Below, piece by piece: positions 40,483 through 49,228 of a DNA stretch of 64,000 nucleotides. Position 1 is the stretch's first letter. Every line of letters starts with the position of its first letter. A model generated the notes under the pieces. That model did not search any database. It was not told the origin of the DNA and worked only from the letters and a program-made list of their open reading frames with translations. The stretch is from Conexibacter sp. CPCC 206217 (lineage in GTDB: Bacteria > Actinomycetota > Thermoleophilia > Solirubrobacterales > Solirubrobacteraceae), in assembly GCF_030646165.1 (NCBI RefSeq), contig NZ_JAUTDO010000009.1:62001-126000 (forward strand). The letters are read 5' to 3'. The position numbers and the translations under genes are program-made.

Positions 40483-41457
40483 TCAGGCGTCTGCTGGCGG
40501 CCGCGGCACGAGCAGCAGCGAGCACGGCGCGCCGCGCAGCAGCTCCTCAGCCGTCGAGCCGACGACGACGTGCGCGAGCGCCCCGCGTTGACGCGACCCG
40601 ATCACGAGCAGATCGGCGCAGGCGGCCGCAGCGGCCAGCTGCTCTGGCGGATCGCCGACGCGCAGCTCGCCGGTCGGGCGGTCGACCGCGAGCGCCTCGT
40701 CGAGGATCCGCTGCGCCAGCTCGCGCCGCTGCGCGACGACCTCGTCCCAGCCGGCCAGCTCGACGACCTCGCCGAGCGGCGCGCGTCGCAGCGGGAGCGA
40801 CTCGTCGGCGACGGAGACGACGTGCAGGGCGGCGCCGCAGCGGTGCGCGAGCGTTCGCGCGGTCGCGAGTGCGTCGGCCGCCTCGGGCGAGCCGTCGACG
40901 CCGACGACGATCCGCCGCAGCGCGAACGGCTGCGGCTCGTCGGGCGCGTGCAGGCCGCGCGCGGCGAGCGCTATCGCGCACGGCGCGCCGTTGAGGACCT
41001 GGCGCGCGGTGCGGCCGGCGAACGCCTCGCCCTCGCGCGCGCGTCGCGAGGAGCCGAGCACGACGACCGCCGTCGGCTCGCGCGCGGCCAGCTCATGCAG
41101 CGCGCGCGGCGCCGAGCGGGCGTTGAGGAACTGCGCCTGCGCGGTCGGCGCGCATTCCGTTCTCAGCAGCGCGACGGCGTCGTCGAGCTGCTCGCGCGCG
41201 GCCGCCTGCGCGTCACGATGCAGCCGCTCCCCGATCGACGCGCGCGGCTCGATCGCGACGGCCGCGAGCAGGAGCGGAGCGGGGGAGGCCGCGTCCGCGC
41301 CGGGCGCAGCGCCTGCGCCCGCGCCGGCCGCGCCGGCCTGGGCGGCACCGCCTGGGCTCGCGCCCGCGCCGCTCGGCGACCCACCGCACAACGCCGCGGC
41401 CAGCACCGCCGCGTCACGCGACGCCGGGGCCGCGTCGACGCCTGCGAGGACGGTCAT
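40483..41457 (-). CDS. Tandem universal stress protein
   Basis: A 324-residue protein with two USP domains. The first (about 1-165) has VLAGVDAAPASRDAA and VVVLGSSRRAREGEAFAGRT. The second (about 172-322) has RIVVGVDGSPEAADAL and the complete ATP-binding motif GSRQRGALAHVVVGSTAEEL (G-2x-G-9x-G-S/T). An Ala/Gly/Pro-rich insert of about 35 residues lies in the first domain after the first strand. Such proteins bind ATP and act in stress or dormancy. The ATG at 41457 is chosen; upstream extension to 41550 overlaps the divergent gene. Confidence 0.9.
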   Translation of the reverse strand: MTVLAGVDAAPASRDAAVLAAALCGGSPSGAGASPGGAAQAGAAGAGAGAAPGADAASPAPLLLAAVAIEPRASIGERLHRDAQAAAREQLDDAVALLRTECAPTAQAQFLNARSAPRALHELAAREPTAVVVLGSSRRAREGEAFAGRTARQVLNGAPCAIALAARGLHAPDEPQPFALRRIVVGVDGSPEAADALATARTLAHRCGAALHVVSVADESLPLRRAPLGEVVELAGWDEVVAQRRELAQRILDEALAVDRPTGELRVGDPPEQLAAAAACADLLVIGSRQRGALAHVVVGSTAEELLRGAPCSLLLVPRPPADA

Positions 41458-41509
41458 CGGTGGCAGTGGCGATTGCGATCCGGTCACGGGACCTGGCAAG
41501 CTACCGGGA

Positions 41510-42106
41510 ATGGAGGCGAGGATCTCGAATGAGTTCGACGCGGGCTTCACCTGGCTCGTCGACGAGCCGATGGCGCGCGCCTCGCACGCGCTCGTCGCCG
41601 ACGGCCGTTACTGGCTCGTCGACCCGGTCGACTGGGAGCCGGCGCTGGAGCGCGCGGCCGCGCTCGGCGAGCCGGCCGGCGTGCTGCAGCTGCTCGATCG
41701 TCACGGCCGCGACAGCGCCCGGCTCGCCGAGCGCCTCGGCGTGCCGCTGCTGAAGCTGCCGCGGACGCTGCCCGGCACGCCACTGGAGCCGACGCGCCTG
41801 ATCGACCACCGCTGGTGGCGCGAGGTCGTGCTGTGGTGGCCGCAGCAGCAGCTGCTGGTCGTGCCCGAGGCGGTCGGCACGGCGCCGGCGATGGCGCTCG
41901 GCCGCCCGCTCGGCGTGCACCCGCTGCTGCGCCTGACGCCGCCGTACAGCCTGCGCTGCTTCAAGCCGCGCCACATCCTCGTCGGCCACGGTCCGAGCCT
42001 GCACGACGACGCCAACGACGCGCTGGAGCAGTCGCTGGAGCACGCCCGCAGCGACATCCCGCGCGGGATCGCGAAGCTGCCCGGGCTGCTGAAGCGCGGC
42101 GGCTGA
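41510..42106 (+). CDS. Conserved protein with degenerate metallo-beta-lactamase-like ends
   Basis: A 198-residue cytoplasmic protein. The start FTWLVDEPMARASHALV then YWLVDPVDW resembles the first strands of the metallo-beta-lactamase fold, and the end HILVGHGPSLHDDA resembles its last His motif. The central HxHxDH metal motif is missing. LLDRHGRDSARLAERLGVP stands in its place, so a catalytic metal site is doubtful. It is divergent from the tandem USP. I do not assign a function. Confidence 0.65.
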   Translation: MEARISNEFDAGFTWLVDEPMARASHALVADGRYWLVDPVDWEPALERAAALGEPAGVLQLLDRHGRDSARLAERLGVPLLKLPRTLPGTPLEPTRLIDHRWWREVVLWWPQQQLLVVPEAVGTAPAMALGRPLGVHPLLRLTPPYSLRCFKPRHILVGHGPSLHDDANDALEQSLEHARSDIPRGIAKLPGLLKRGG

Positions 42107-42159
42107 GCGGCGCCGCAGCCGTCGTCCACCGCGCACCGCCGCACGCCTCTGAAACGCAA

Positions 42160-42183
42160 AGAGCCCCGCCGAAGCGGGGCTCT
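42160..42183. terminator. Bidirectional hairpin terminator
   Basis: AGAGCCCCGC (42160-42169) and GCGGGGCTCT (42174-42183) are perfect 10-bp arms around CGAA. It separates the convergent genes ending at 42106 and 42217 and can serve both. Confidence 0.75.
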
Positions 42184-42216
42184 CGCACGTCCCATCGAGG
42201 GATTTTCCCTACGTCG

Positions 42217-44799
42217 TCACTTCACCGTCGAGGTGTACGACGTGCTCCCGCTCTTGCCGCCTCTGGAGGCGACCTTCAGCGTCAGCTTGCCGGACTTGCC
42301 CTTGAGCGCTCTTCTGGCCTTCGCGCTCAGTCTCACCGAGAGCGTCGCCATCTTGCCTCTCGCGACCTTGCGCGTGATTCTGAGCGTGAACTTCGCTCTG
42401 CCGACCTTCAGCGTGCCGGTCGCTCTGATCGTGCCCGTGCCGGTGCCGAGGTAGAGCACCTTCGCGAACGTCACGACGCCTCTTCTGGAGACCTTCGGCG
42501 CCTTCATGAAGGTCACGATCGACGCGCCCGCCTGCTTGGCGACGGTCGTCTTCGTCGTGATCGTCGTGAACGAGGCGGTCACCGTCGTGGAGGTCGCCGC
42601 GGCGCTCGCGCCGGCCGCGTTGGCGGCCACCACACGGCAGCTGATCGCCGTCAGCACGTCGGCGTCGAGGACCGTGTACGTGGCGCTGGTGGCGCCCGCG
42701 ATCGGGGTGCCGCCGCGCAGCCACTGGTACGCGTAGCTGGTCGGCGCGCCGCTCCAGCCACCCGGCTGGCATGTCAGCCTGGAGCCGACTCTCGCGCTTC
42801 CGGTCACCTTCGGAGCTGCGGTGCTGACGGGCACCGTGGCAACCGGAGGTCTCGTGTCCGGCGGTCTCACCTCGGGCGCCACACCGGCGCCGGTGAGCGC
42901 GACGACGAGCGGGTCGCCGCCGCCGAGCGCCGTGTACGGGATCGACAGCGTGCCTGCCGCCGCGCCCTCGACCGTCGGGGCGAAGCGCAGCGTGATCGTG
43001 CAGAGCGCTCCGGGCGCGACCGTGCCGCCCGGCGTGCAGGCGCCGCTGCCGGCGACGGTCGAGAAGCCCGTCCCGCTCAGATCGAGCGATCTGAGCGTCA
43101 GGGCGTATCTGCCGGTGTTGGTGACGGTGATCGTTCTGTCGACCGTCGATCCCAGCGTGACGGAGCCCGCGTCGAGCAGCGTGGTGTCGACGGCGGCGGC
43201 GACGTAGTCGGCGGGCGCGACGACCGTCGCGACGACCGTCTCGACGGTCGTCTGCCCAGCCGAGTCGGTGACGCTCGCGACGAACGTGTGGCTCTCGCCG
43301 ATCTCCTCGAAGGCAGGTGTGAAGCCTCCGCCGACGAACTCGTAGGGAGCGGTGCTCACGGTGCCGAGCGTTCTGCCGTCCAGCGACAGCTCGACCGATC
43401 TGACGCCGAAGTCGTCCGTCGCGCTGACGGTCGGCTCGAACGGCTGGCCGGCGATGATCTTGCCGTCGGCCGGCTCGGCGAGCACGGCGGTCGGTGCGTT
43501 GTCGACCGTCGTGCCGGGAGCCGTCGCGAGCGGCGGAGCGCTCGCACGGAACAGCTGGTACTCGATGCTCGGCTGCGAGTTCGCGTCGTTGCCCGACATG
43601 CCGTTGCAGAATTGCGGGGATCCTCTGACGAGGACGTTCGCGCTGGCGCCGCCGACGATCGGGCCGACGCTGCAGCCCCAGTAGGACTCCGTCGTGCCGC
43701 TCACGATCGGCAGCGTGAAAGCCGGCGCGCCGAGGCGGACGTCGGTGTTGGCGGCGTTGGCGTTGAACATGCCGTAGCCGTTGCCGGTGAACGAGCTGTA
43801 GTCGAGTCTGAACGCGCGCTCGCTGGGGTTGGACGGATCGACGCCGGTGTCGGCGTCGGTCAGCAGCAGGCCGACCGATCTGCGCGGATCGGGCGTGAAG
43901 TCGTTGTCCGAGATTCTGGTGCCGATCACGGCGCCGCGCTGGCCGGAGTGGTACTCGATGCCGGTCTGCGGGATCAGCGTGCTGTCACCGCTGCCCTGCA
44001 CGGTGCTGTTTCTGACGTAGCCGTACTGGACGATGCCGGAGCGCTGCAACGTCGTCGGGTCGCCATCGGGACCACGCGAGTCGTCGAACAGGATGCCGCC
44101 GGACTGGTAGCCGGTCACGAGGCTGTTCTCGATCGAGACCTCGCGATGCGGGCCGGCCTCGGCGCCCTGGAAGTGGTTCGTCATGACGACGCCCCAGCCA
44201 TGGGGTCTCGCCGCCAGCTCGACCGAATCGGTCGCCCGCAGCAACGGGCCGACGACCGAGTTTCTGATCGCGCCGTTGGCGTTGAAGAAGGCGACGCCGG
44301 CCTCGGCGTATGTCGTCGGCGCGTCGATCGTGACGCCGGAGATGTCGACGAACATCGTGTTGATGTCAGTCGCATCGCGCGACTGGCGCGAGATCGTGAC
44401 GACGTTGCCGCCGCCGTCGCGCAGGTACGGGGCCGTGCCCGCGAGGGTGGTCAGCGAGCTTCTCGGCCGGATCGTGACCTTGCTGGCGCCGGTGCCCTTG
44501 ATCGTCAGCGGCTTCGTGATCGTGAGGCCGTTGAGCGAGCCGGTCGCGGACGGCGAGCCGGTGCCGGAGGCCGGCGTCGACTGCTCTTCGTAGATGCCGT
44601 CGCAGACGATGATCGTGTCCCAAGGGGCGGCTTGGTCGACGGCTGCCTGAATCGATCTGAACGCGGCGCTGGGGCATTGGGCCGAGTCGTCGTCGACCGT
44701 GAAGGTCGACGCGGACGCGGCCGCCGGCGCCAGCGCGGCTGGGATCGCCACGCAGACGAGCGCTGCCCGGAGCGCATGGCGGAGGGTTCGTTGCGTCAT
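42217..44799 (-). CDS. Large secreted parallel beta-helix protein with Ig-like domains
   Basis: An 860-residue exported protein. The signal peptide covers 1-30 (ending AAASAS). FRSIQAAVDQAAPWDTIIVCDG begins a right-handed beta-helix (about 35-400), as in polysaccharide lyases and surface proteins. An Ig-like region (DFGVRSVELSLDG) lies at 440-540, an abnormal-spindle-like/choice-of-anchor D region (LGSTVDRTITVTNTG, TITLRFAPTVEG) at 545-645, an Ig repeat with CQPGGWSGAPTSYAYQWLRG at 670-760, and a basic C-terminal beta domain (KARRALKGKSGKLTLKV). No anchor is seen. Arg is often AGA, including a tandem AGA-AGA in KARRAL. Function probably adhesion or glycan binding. Confidence 0.85.
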   Translation of the reverse strand: MTQRTLRHALRAALVCVAIPAALAPAAASASTFTVDDDSAQCPSAAFRSIQAAVDQAAPWDTIIVCDGIYEEQSTPASGTGSPSATGSLNGLTITKPLTIKGTGASKVTIRPRSSLTTLAGTAPYLRDGGGNVVTISRQSRDATDINTMFVDISGVTIDAPTTYAEAGVAFFNANGAIRNSVVGPLLRATDSVELAARPHGWGVVMTNHFQGAEAGPHREVSIENSLVTGYQSGGILFDDSRGPDGDPTTLQRSGIVQYGYVRNSTVQGSGDSTLIPQTGIEYHSGQRGAVIGTRISDNDFTPDPRRSVGLLLTDADTGVDPSNPSERAFRLDYSSFTGNGYGMFNANAANTDVRLGAPAFTLPIVSGTTESYWGCSVGPIVGGASANVLVRGSPQFCNGMSGNDANSQPSIEYQLFRASAPPLATAPGTTVDNAPTAVLAEPADGKIIAGQPFEPTVSATDDFGVRSVELSLDGRTLGTVSTAPYEFVGGGFTPAFEEIGESHTFVASVTDSAGQTTVETVVATVVAPADYVAAAVDTTLLDAGSVTLGSTVDRTITVTNTGRYALTLRSLDLSGTGFSTVAGSGACTPGGTVAPGALCTITLRFAPTVEGAAAGTLSIPYTALGGGDPLVVALTGAGVAPEVRPPDTRPPVATVPVSTAAPKVTGSARVGSRLTCQPGGWSGAPTSYAYQWLRGGTPIAGATSATYTVLDADVLTAISCRVVAANAAGASAAATSTTVTASFTTITTKTTVAKQAGASIVTFMKAPKVSRRGVVTFAKVLYLGTGTGTIRATGTLKVGRAKFTLRITRKVARGKMATLSVRLSAKARRALKGKSGKLTLKVASRGGKSGSTSYTSTVK

Positions 44800-45238
44800 G
44801 GAATGGGGGGAACCTCGTGTGGGATCGACAGAGCCACCCTGCGCTTAATCAAAAGAGCATCGGGCGGGGGTGGCGCGGGAGATGTGTCGACGCCCCGGAA
44901 CGGCGCCGCTCGCCGGCCTTGGCTGAGGGCTCGTTCAACATAAACGACAGAACATCGGATTCCCGTTATCCCTGAGGAACGGAATTCGCAGCTACGGTTT
45001 GTCCGCAGGGATAGGTGAGTGTGCAACCACCGCCACTACCATCGTCGGGCCACTGTGCAGCGGATCCCGCTCGGGACCGGCGTCGTGGACCCGATGAGGG
45101 TCTGGCCCACGCGCACCGTCCAACCGACGACGAGCGGCGCCGAAGCGCAGGGCATCAGGCTGACGCAATGCAGCTCCGGAACCGCGCGGCGCGCCCACAG
45201 CCCCCCGACCGCAGCGACAACTGACTCTCGGAGACCTG
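44800..45238. other. Divergent intergenic region between two secreted-protein genes
   Basis: About 440 bp holding the promoters of the beta-helix gene (minus) and the alpha/beta hydrolase (plus). An inverted repeat TATCCCTG (44967-44974) / CAGGGATA (45006-45013) lies in an A/T-richer core and may be an operator. Open frames crossing the region are not gene-like. Confidence 0.45.
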
Positions 45239-47761
45239 GTGAAAAACGCCCAATCCCCCTCGCGGGCGCTCGCAGCATTGCTGCTCGCGAGCATCGCGCT
45301 GGTGTTCGCCGCCGCCTCGGCGAGCGCCGCACTGCCCGATCCGATGAATCGCGGCAACTATGCCGTCACGACCCTCGATCCCTTCCTCGGCGGCACCGTC
45401 AACCTGCAGGAGGCGAACTCGGCCGGCGGTCCGGTCGCCGGCGCCGCGGCCGCCGCGACGCTGCAGCTGCGCGGATCGCTCTACTACCCGAGCGATCGCA
45501 CGACGCCGTCGCAGGTGCTCGTGCTCGTGCACGGCAACCACACCAACTGCGACAGCGGCACGTCTCCGCACTGCACGGCGTTCAAGCGCAACGACCGCGG
45601 CTACGCGTACCTCGGCGAGAACCTCGCCAGCCACGGCTACACGGTCATCTCGCTGGACCAGGACCAGCTGATGTACTTCCAGGACGGTCAGAGCTCCGGC
45701 ATGCATCAGCGCCGCCTGCTGATCGCGGCCGCGCTCGACATGCTGACGAAGGCCAACGCGGCCCCGCTGCCCGACGGGCCCAACTCGAACATCGGCGGCC
45801 GACTCGTCGGAAGACTCGACATGGACAGAATCGGCCTGATGGGCCATTCGCGCGGCGGTGACGCGGTCTCCAGCTTCATCAACTACAACCGCATGCGCCC
45901 CGCGCCGGGCAGACGCTACAACCTGCGCGGCGTGATCGCGCTCGCGCCGGTCGACTACGAGCGCTCGACGCCGTACGGCACGCCGTACCTCGCGATCGAG
46001 CCGCTCTGCGACGGCGACGTCTCCAACCTCCAGGGCGCGCGCATGTACGAGCGCGGCCAGTACGCGTTGCCGGGCGACCCGTTCCCGCGCATCCAGATGT
46101 CCGTCCACGGCGGCGACCACAACTACTTCAACAGCGTGTGGTTCGTCGACAACGACGACTCGACGTCGGCCGACCCGGCTTGCGGTCCCAGAGACCCGAC
46201 GAACATCCGTCTCAGCGGCGGCGCCTACGACCTCAACACCCGCGGCTCCGGCGACCCGGCGCTGATGGGCGACCAGGAGAGAATCGGCCTCGCGCTGATG
46301 AGCTCGTTCTTCCGCCGCTACGTCGGCGGCGAGGTCGACTTCGATCCGTACGTCACGGGTGAGCTGAGCAACGAGGGCGACGGCAAGCAGCTTCCCGCCA
46401 GCGCCTGCCCGACGAGCCCGAGCGGCATCCGGATGGCGTGCAACGAGCGCGTCATGACGAGCTACTTCCCGGGTGCGGCAGAGCGCCGCGACGTGATCTC
46501 GCCCGATCCCGACAACCCGCTGACGGTCAGCGCGGTCGGCACGGCGCTGACGTCGAGCGGCTTCGCCAACCCGTACACGGCTGACGGCGGCGTGATCCCG
46601 ATGCCGGCCGACACCGCGACCGGCCTCGACTGGTGCAATCCGGAGCCGGATCACTTCGCGCCGACGAACCTCAGACTCGGCGGGGCGCTCCCGACGGCGA
46701 AGAAGGGGTGCCCGATTCCGGCTGCCGGCGCCCTCGGCGGTCAGACCGCGGCACGTGAGAACGCGCCGGACAACCGCTCCTACGGCCTGCAGCTGGCCGC
46801 GGCATGGGACGACCCGGTCGGCAGAACCGGCAGACCGGCCTCGCTCGCGACCCGCATCCCGGCCGCGAGCGGCGACGTCAGCGGCTTCAAGGCGCTCGGC
46901 CTCGCGGCCGCCGTCAACTTCTTCGACCCGCGCAATCCCGCACGGATAGGAGACGCGCTCTGGAACCCTGCGACGCTGACGCAGGACTTCTCGATCTCGC
47001 TGACGGACGCGGACGGCAACGTCGGCACGGTCGCTGCCGCCGACCATCGCTACGGCAACGCGCTGCAGCCGACGATCGGCAACATCACGGCGCGCGTGCA
47101 CATCATCCTCAACCAGATCCGCGTCCCGCTCGGCGACTTCGCCGCTCAGGGCGTCGATCTGACCGAGGTGCGCGGACTGGAGCTGAGATTCGGCGAGGCC
47201 GGCAAGCCCGTGACGGGCTCGATCGAGCTGTCCGACATCCGCTTCCAGGAGGCGGCGGGCGGCTCGCAGCTGCTGGCCGACGGGCCGAAGGCGACGTCGG
47301 TCGCCGGCGTCCAGCCGGTCGACCTGGTCGACGCGTCCCCACGCGCGAGCGTGGCCGACGCCGGTCAGGCCGTCTCGCTGATCCAGCCGGTCGCGACCGC
47401 GACGCCGAAGGCGAAGACCTGCACCGACACGGTCAAGCCGGCGGCGCGCATCGCGACCAAGGGCAAGCGCGTCGTGCGCGGCACCGCGTCCGACAAGGGC
47501 TGCGGCGCGAAGCTGTCGTCCGTTCAGGTGACGGTCGCCAAGGGCGTCGGCGGCGGCAAGTACCGCTACCTGACGCCGAAGGGCACGCTGACGAAGGCGC
47601 TGCCGACCGCGGGCGCTCGCTCGCTGGTCGCGAAGGGGACGTCGAAGTGGACGCTCTCGCTCGGCTCCAGGCTGCCGGCCGGGACGTACCGCGTCGCGGT
47701 CCGCGTGCTCGACGCCAGCGGCAACAGCAGCGTCACGACGACGAAGCTGGTCGTGCGCTGA
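45239..47761 (+). CDS. Secreted alpha/beta hydrolase with C-terminal beta domains
   Basis: An 840-residue exported protein. The signal peptide is 1-34 (ending ASASAA). The hydrolase domain (about 60-380) has VLVLVHGNHTNC (oxyanion-hole HG), IGLMGHSRGGDAV with the nucleophile Ser near residue 203, and an HGGDHNYF segment that may carry the catalytic His. It resembles secreted polyester or lipid hydrolases. Residues 380-690 are beta-rich, and a KGKRVVRGTASDKGC-type domain ends the protein. The GTG start has GGAG 5 nt upstream. Terminator follows. It uses several AGA Arg codons. Confidence 0.82.
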   Translation: MKNAQSPSRALAALLLASIALVFAAASASAALPDPMNRGNYAVTTLDPFLGGTVNLQEANSAGGPVAGAAAAATLQLRGSLYYPSDRTTPSQVLVLVHGNHTNCDSGTSPHCTAFKRNDRGYAYLGENLASHGYTVISLDQDQLMYFQDGQSSGMHQRRLLIAAALDMLTKANAAPLPDGPNSNIGGRLVGRLDMDRIGLMGHSRGGDAVSSFINYNRMRPAPGRRYNLRGVIALAPVDYERSTPYGTPYLAIEPLCDGDVSNLQGARMYERGQYALPGDPFPRIQMSVHGGDHNYFNSVWFVDNDDSTSADPACGPRDPTNIRLSGGAYDLNTRGSGDPALMGDQERIGLALMSSFFRRYVGGEVDFDPYVTGELSNEGDGKQLPASACPTSPSGIRMACNERVMTSYFPGAAERRDVISPDPDNPLTVSAVGTALTSSGFANPYTADGGVIPMPADTATGLDWCNPEPDHFAPTNLRLGGALPTAKKGCPIPAAGALGGQTAARENAPDNRSYGLQLAAAWDDPVGRTGRPASLATRIPAASGDVSGFKALGLAAAVNFFDPRNPARIGDALWNPATLTQDFSISLTDADGNVGTVAAADHRYGNALQPTIGNITARVHIILNQIRVPLGDFAAQGVDLTEVRGLELRFGEAGKPVTGSIELSDIRFQEAAGGSQLLADGPKATSVAGVQPVDLVDASPRASVADAGQAVSLIQPVATATPKAKTCTDTVKPAARIATKGKRVVRGTASDKGCGAKLSSVQVTVAKGVGGGKYRYLTPKGTLTKALPTAGARSLVAKGTSKWTLSLGSRLPAGTYRVAVRVLDASGNSSVTTTKLVVR

Positions 47762-47792
47762 TCGCTGCGCGCATGTGACACGAGACCTGGGA

Positions 47793-47815
47793 GGGCCCCG
47801 CTTCGGCGGGGCCCC
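47793..47815 (+). terminator. Hairpin terminator
   Basis: GGGCCCCGC and GCGGGGCCC flank TTCG, giving a 9-bp perfect GC stem 32 bp after the hydrolase stop. It also lies before the next gene. Confidence 0.75.
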
Positions 47816-47850
47816 TTCCGCAACCGAAGGACGCCCGGGGGAGGGCACCA

Positions 47851-48534
47851 ATGAAGCGACGTTTGCTTGCGGTCACGGTCGTTGCGGCCGCGTTCGCATG
47901 GGGACCGGCCAGCGCCGGCGCGACCACGACGAGATCGGTCGCGAGCAGTTCGTGCGAGGTCGGCGCGATCTCGATGCTGGTCGGCGACTACAACATGTCG
48001 TACGAGAGAACGACGCCGATCTGCGACAGAGCGAGCACCGCCTCGATCGTCGTCGGCGGGCACGAGTACTTCGGACCGGCGACGCCCGGCTACGAGGAGA
48101 TCGGGATGCGGCTGTCGTTCGGCGCGCTCGCCGCGGCGCTGTCGCCGACCGACACGGTCAGATCGGCCCAGCTGGTCGTCTTCACCGAGGACGGCACCGA
48201 GCCGGACGGCCTGCGCGCGGTCGTAGGCGACGACTACGACGGGACCTTCGCCACCGCGATCTCGCTCAGAGCGAGATCGAGCGTCACGTTCGACGTGACG
48301 GGCATCGTGGCGGACTGGCAGGCCGATCGCGCTGCCGGCCTCGGCCCGTTCTACATCACGCAGGAGGCCGGTTCGAGCCTGTTGATCGACGGCTGGACGT
48401 GGGGCGACAACGAGTTCAACGCCTGCGTGATCAACAGAACGATCGGCTGCCCGGAGGGCGCCTCGACGCTCTCCTCGACGACCAACGCGACCAGCGCCCA
48501 GCACCCGTATCTGGAGGTCCTCAGCACTCCATAG
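47851..48534 (+). CDS. Small secreted protein with DNRLRE-like beta domain
   Basis: A 227-residue exported protein. The signal peptide is 1-24 (MKRRLLAVTVVAAAFAWG, ending ASAGA). The mature part is beta-rich, with EIGMRLSFGALAAAL, SAQLVVFTEDGTEPDG and VTFDVTGIVADWQADRAAG. The last is the hallmark of DNRLRE-type domains seen in secreted and surface proteins, and four Cys residues suggest disulfides. Several Arg codons are AGA. A hairpin follows. Function unknown. Confidence 0.75.
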   Translation: MKRRLLAVTVVAAAFAWGPASAGATTTRSVASSSCEVGAISMLVGDYNMSYERTTPICDRASTASIVVGGHEYFGPATPGYEEIGMRLSFGALAAALSPTDTVRSAQLVVFTEDGTEPDGLRAVVGDDYDGTFATAISLRARSSVTFDVTGIVADWQADRAAGLGPFYITQEAGSSLLIDGWTWGDNEFNACVINRTIGCPEGASTLSSTTNATSAQHPYLEVLSTP

Positions 48535-48555
48535 CTGCTCAAAGCTCGGCCTTCA

Positions 48556-48583
48556 CCGCACCTTCACCAGTTTGAAGGTGCGG
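48556..48583 (+). terminator. Hairpin terminator
   Basis: CCGCACCTTC (48556-48565) and GAAGGTGCGG (48574-48583) form 10-bp perfect arms 21 bp after the secreted-protein stop. The next gene starts 20 bp further on. Confidence 0.65.
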
Positions 48584-48602
48584 GAGAGGAAGGTTCCGGG
48601 TC

Positions 48603-49028
48603 ATGGAACCGTCCATGCACGCGACGCTCGCGCCCTCGGCACCGCTGGGGGCGCGTCCGGCGCTGAACCTGCCGCCCCGCGTCGCGCTCGATCGCTTCCT
48701 GCAACGCGGCCCGACGGCGGGGATGCGCGTCGCCGACGACGCGATCCTCGAGGCGACGCTCAGCACGCCGGTGTGGGGCAGCCGCGCCTGGCGCGCGGCG
48801 ACCGGCCGGCGCTGCAGCCGCCGCGCCGGCGCGCACGACTGCGTCGAGGTCGCGCACGTCAGGACCCACACCGACGGCGGCGGCGAGGTCGTCGTGACGC
48901 TGCGCCCGCAGGGCCGCATACGGCTGCTGCTCAAGCTTGCACGACCGACCGGCGCGCGCCTGCACGTGCGCGCCGTCGACAGTGCTGGAAACGTGACGAC
49001 GCGGACAGCGCAGGTTGCACTGCGCTGA
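48603..49028 (+). CDS. Short hypothetical protein, possible remnant of a secreted protein
   Basis: A 141-residue frame. The C-terminal LHVRAVDSAGNVTTRTAQVAL is the edge of an Ig-like domain typical of the ends of secreted proteins, yet there is no signal peptide. The Arg codons are CGC/CGG, unlike the exported neighbours. GGTGCGGGAGAGG lies upstream as a possible ribosome site but overlaps the hairpin. It could be a real small protein or the 3' remnant of a larger gene. I do not recognise a family. Confidence 0.45.
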   Translation: MEPSMHATLAPSAPLGARPALNLPPRVALDRFLQRGPTAGMRVADDAILEATLSTPVWGSRAWRAATGRRCSRRAGAHDCVEVAHVRTHTDGGGEVVVTLRPQGRIRLLLKLARPTGARLHVRAVDSAGNVTTRTAQVALR

Positions 49029-49100
49029 CTCCCTCGCCGTGTCGCGCGCCCTCCGCACAGGGGGAACTCCGTGTTGGGGAACGCGGAGCCGCGGAGACAA

Positions 49101-49135
49101 CGGGGCCTCGCCGCACGTGCCGCGGCGAGGCCCCG
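49101..49135 (+). terminator. Hairpin terminator
   Basis: CGGGGCCTCGCCGC (49101-49114) and GCGGCGAGGCCCCG (49122-49135) are perfect 14-bp arms, the strongest stem in this region. It isolates the SGNH hydrolase gene from upstream transcription. Confidence 0.8.
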
Positions 49136-49228
49136 AACGCTTAAGGAGTCCCACGAGGCACAGAAAACTGGATAGTGTGGGCTGACCGGGGCCGAATTGG
49201 GGACGCCTCGCGATCTAGGGGAGAGAGC

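Noticed and set aside
41815..44943. 1042-codon open frame on the plus strand
   Set aside because: It lies antisense to the secreted beta-helix protein, which has a signal peptide and clear domains. The frame has no recognisable domain.
45155..47851. 898-codon open frame on the minus strand
   Set aside because: Antisense to the secreted alpha/beta hydrolase; composition is Arg/Val/Ala repeats from codon-position bias.
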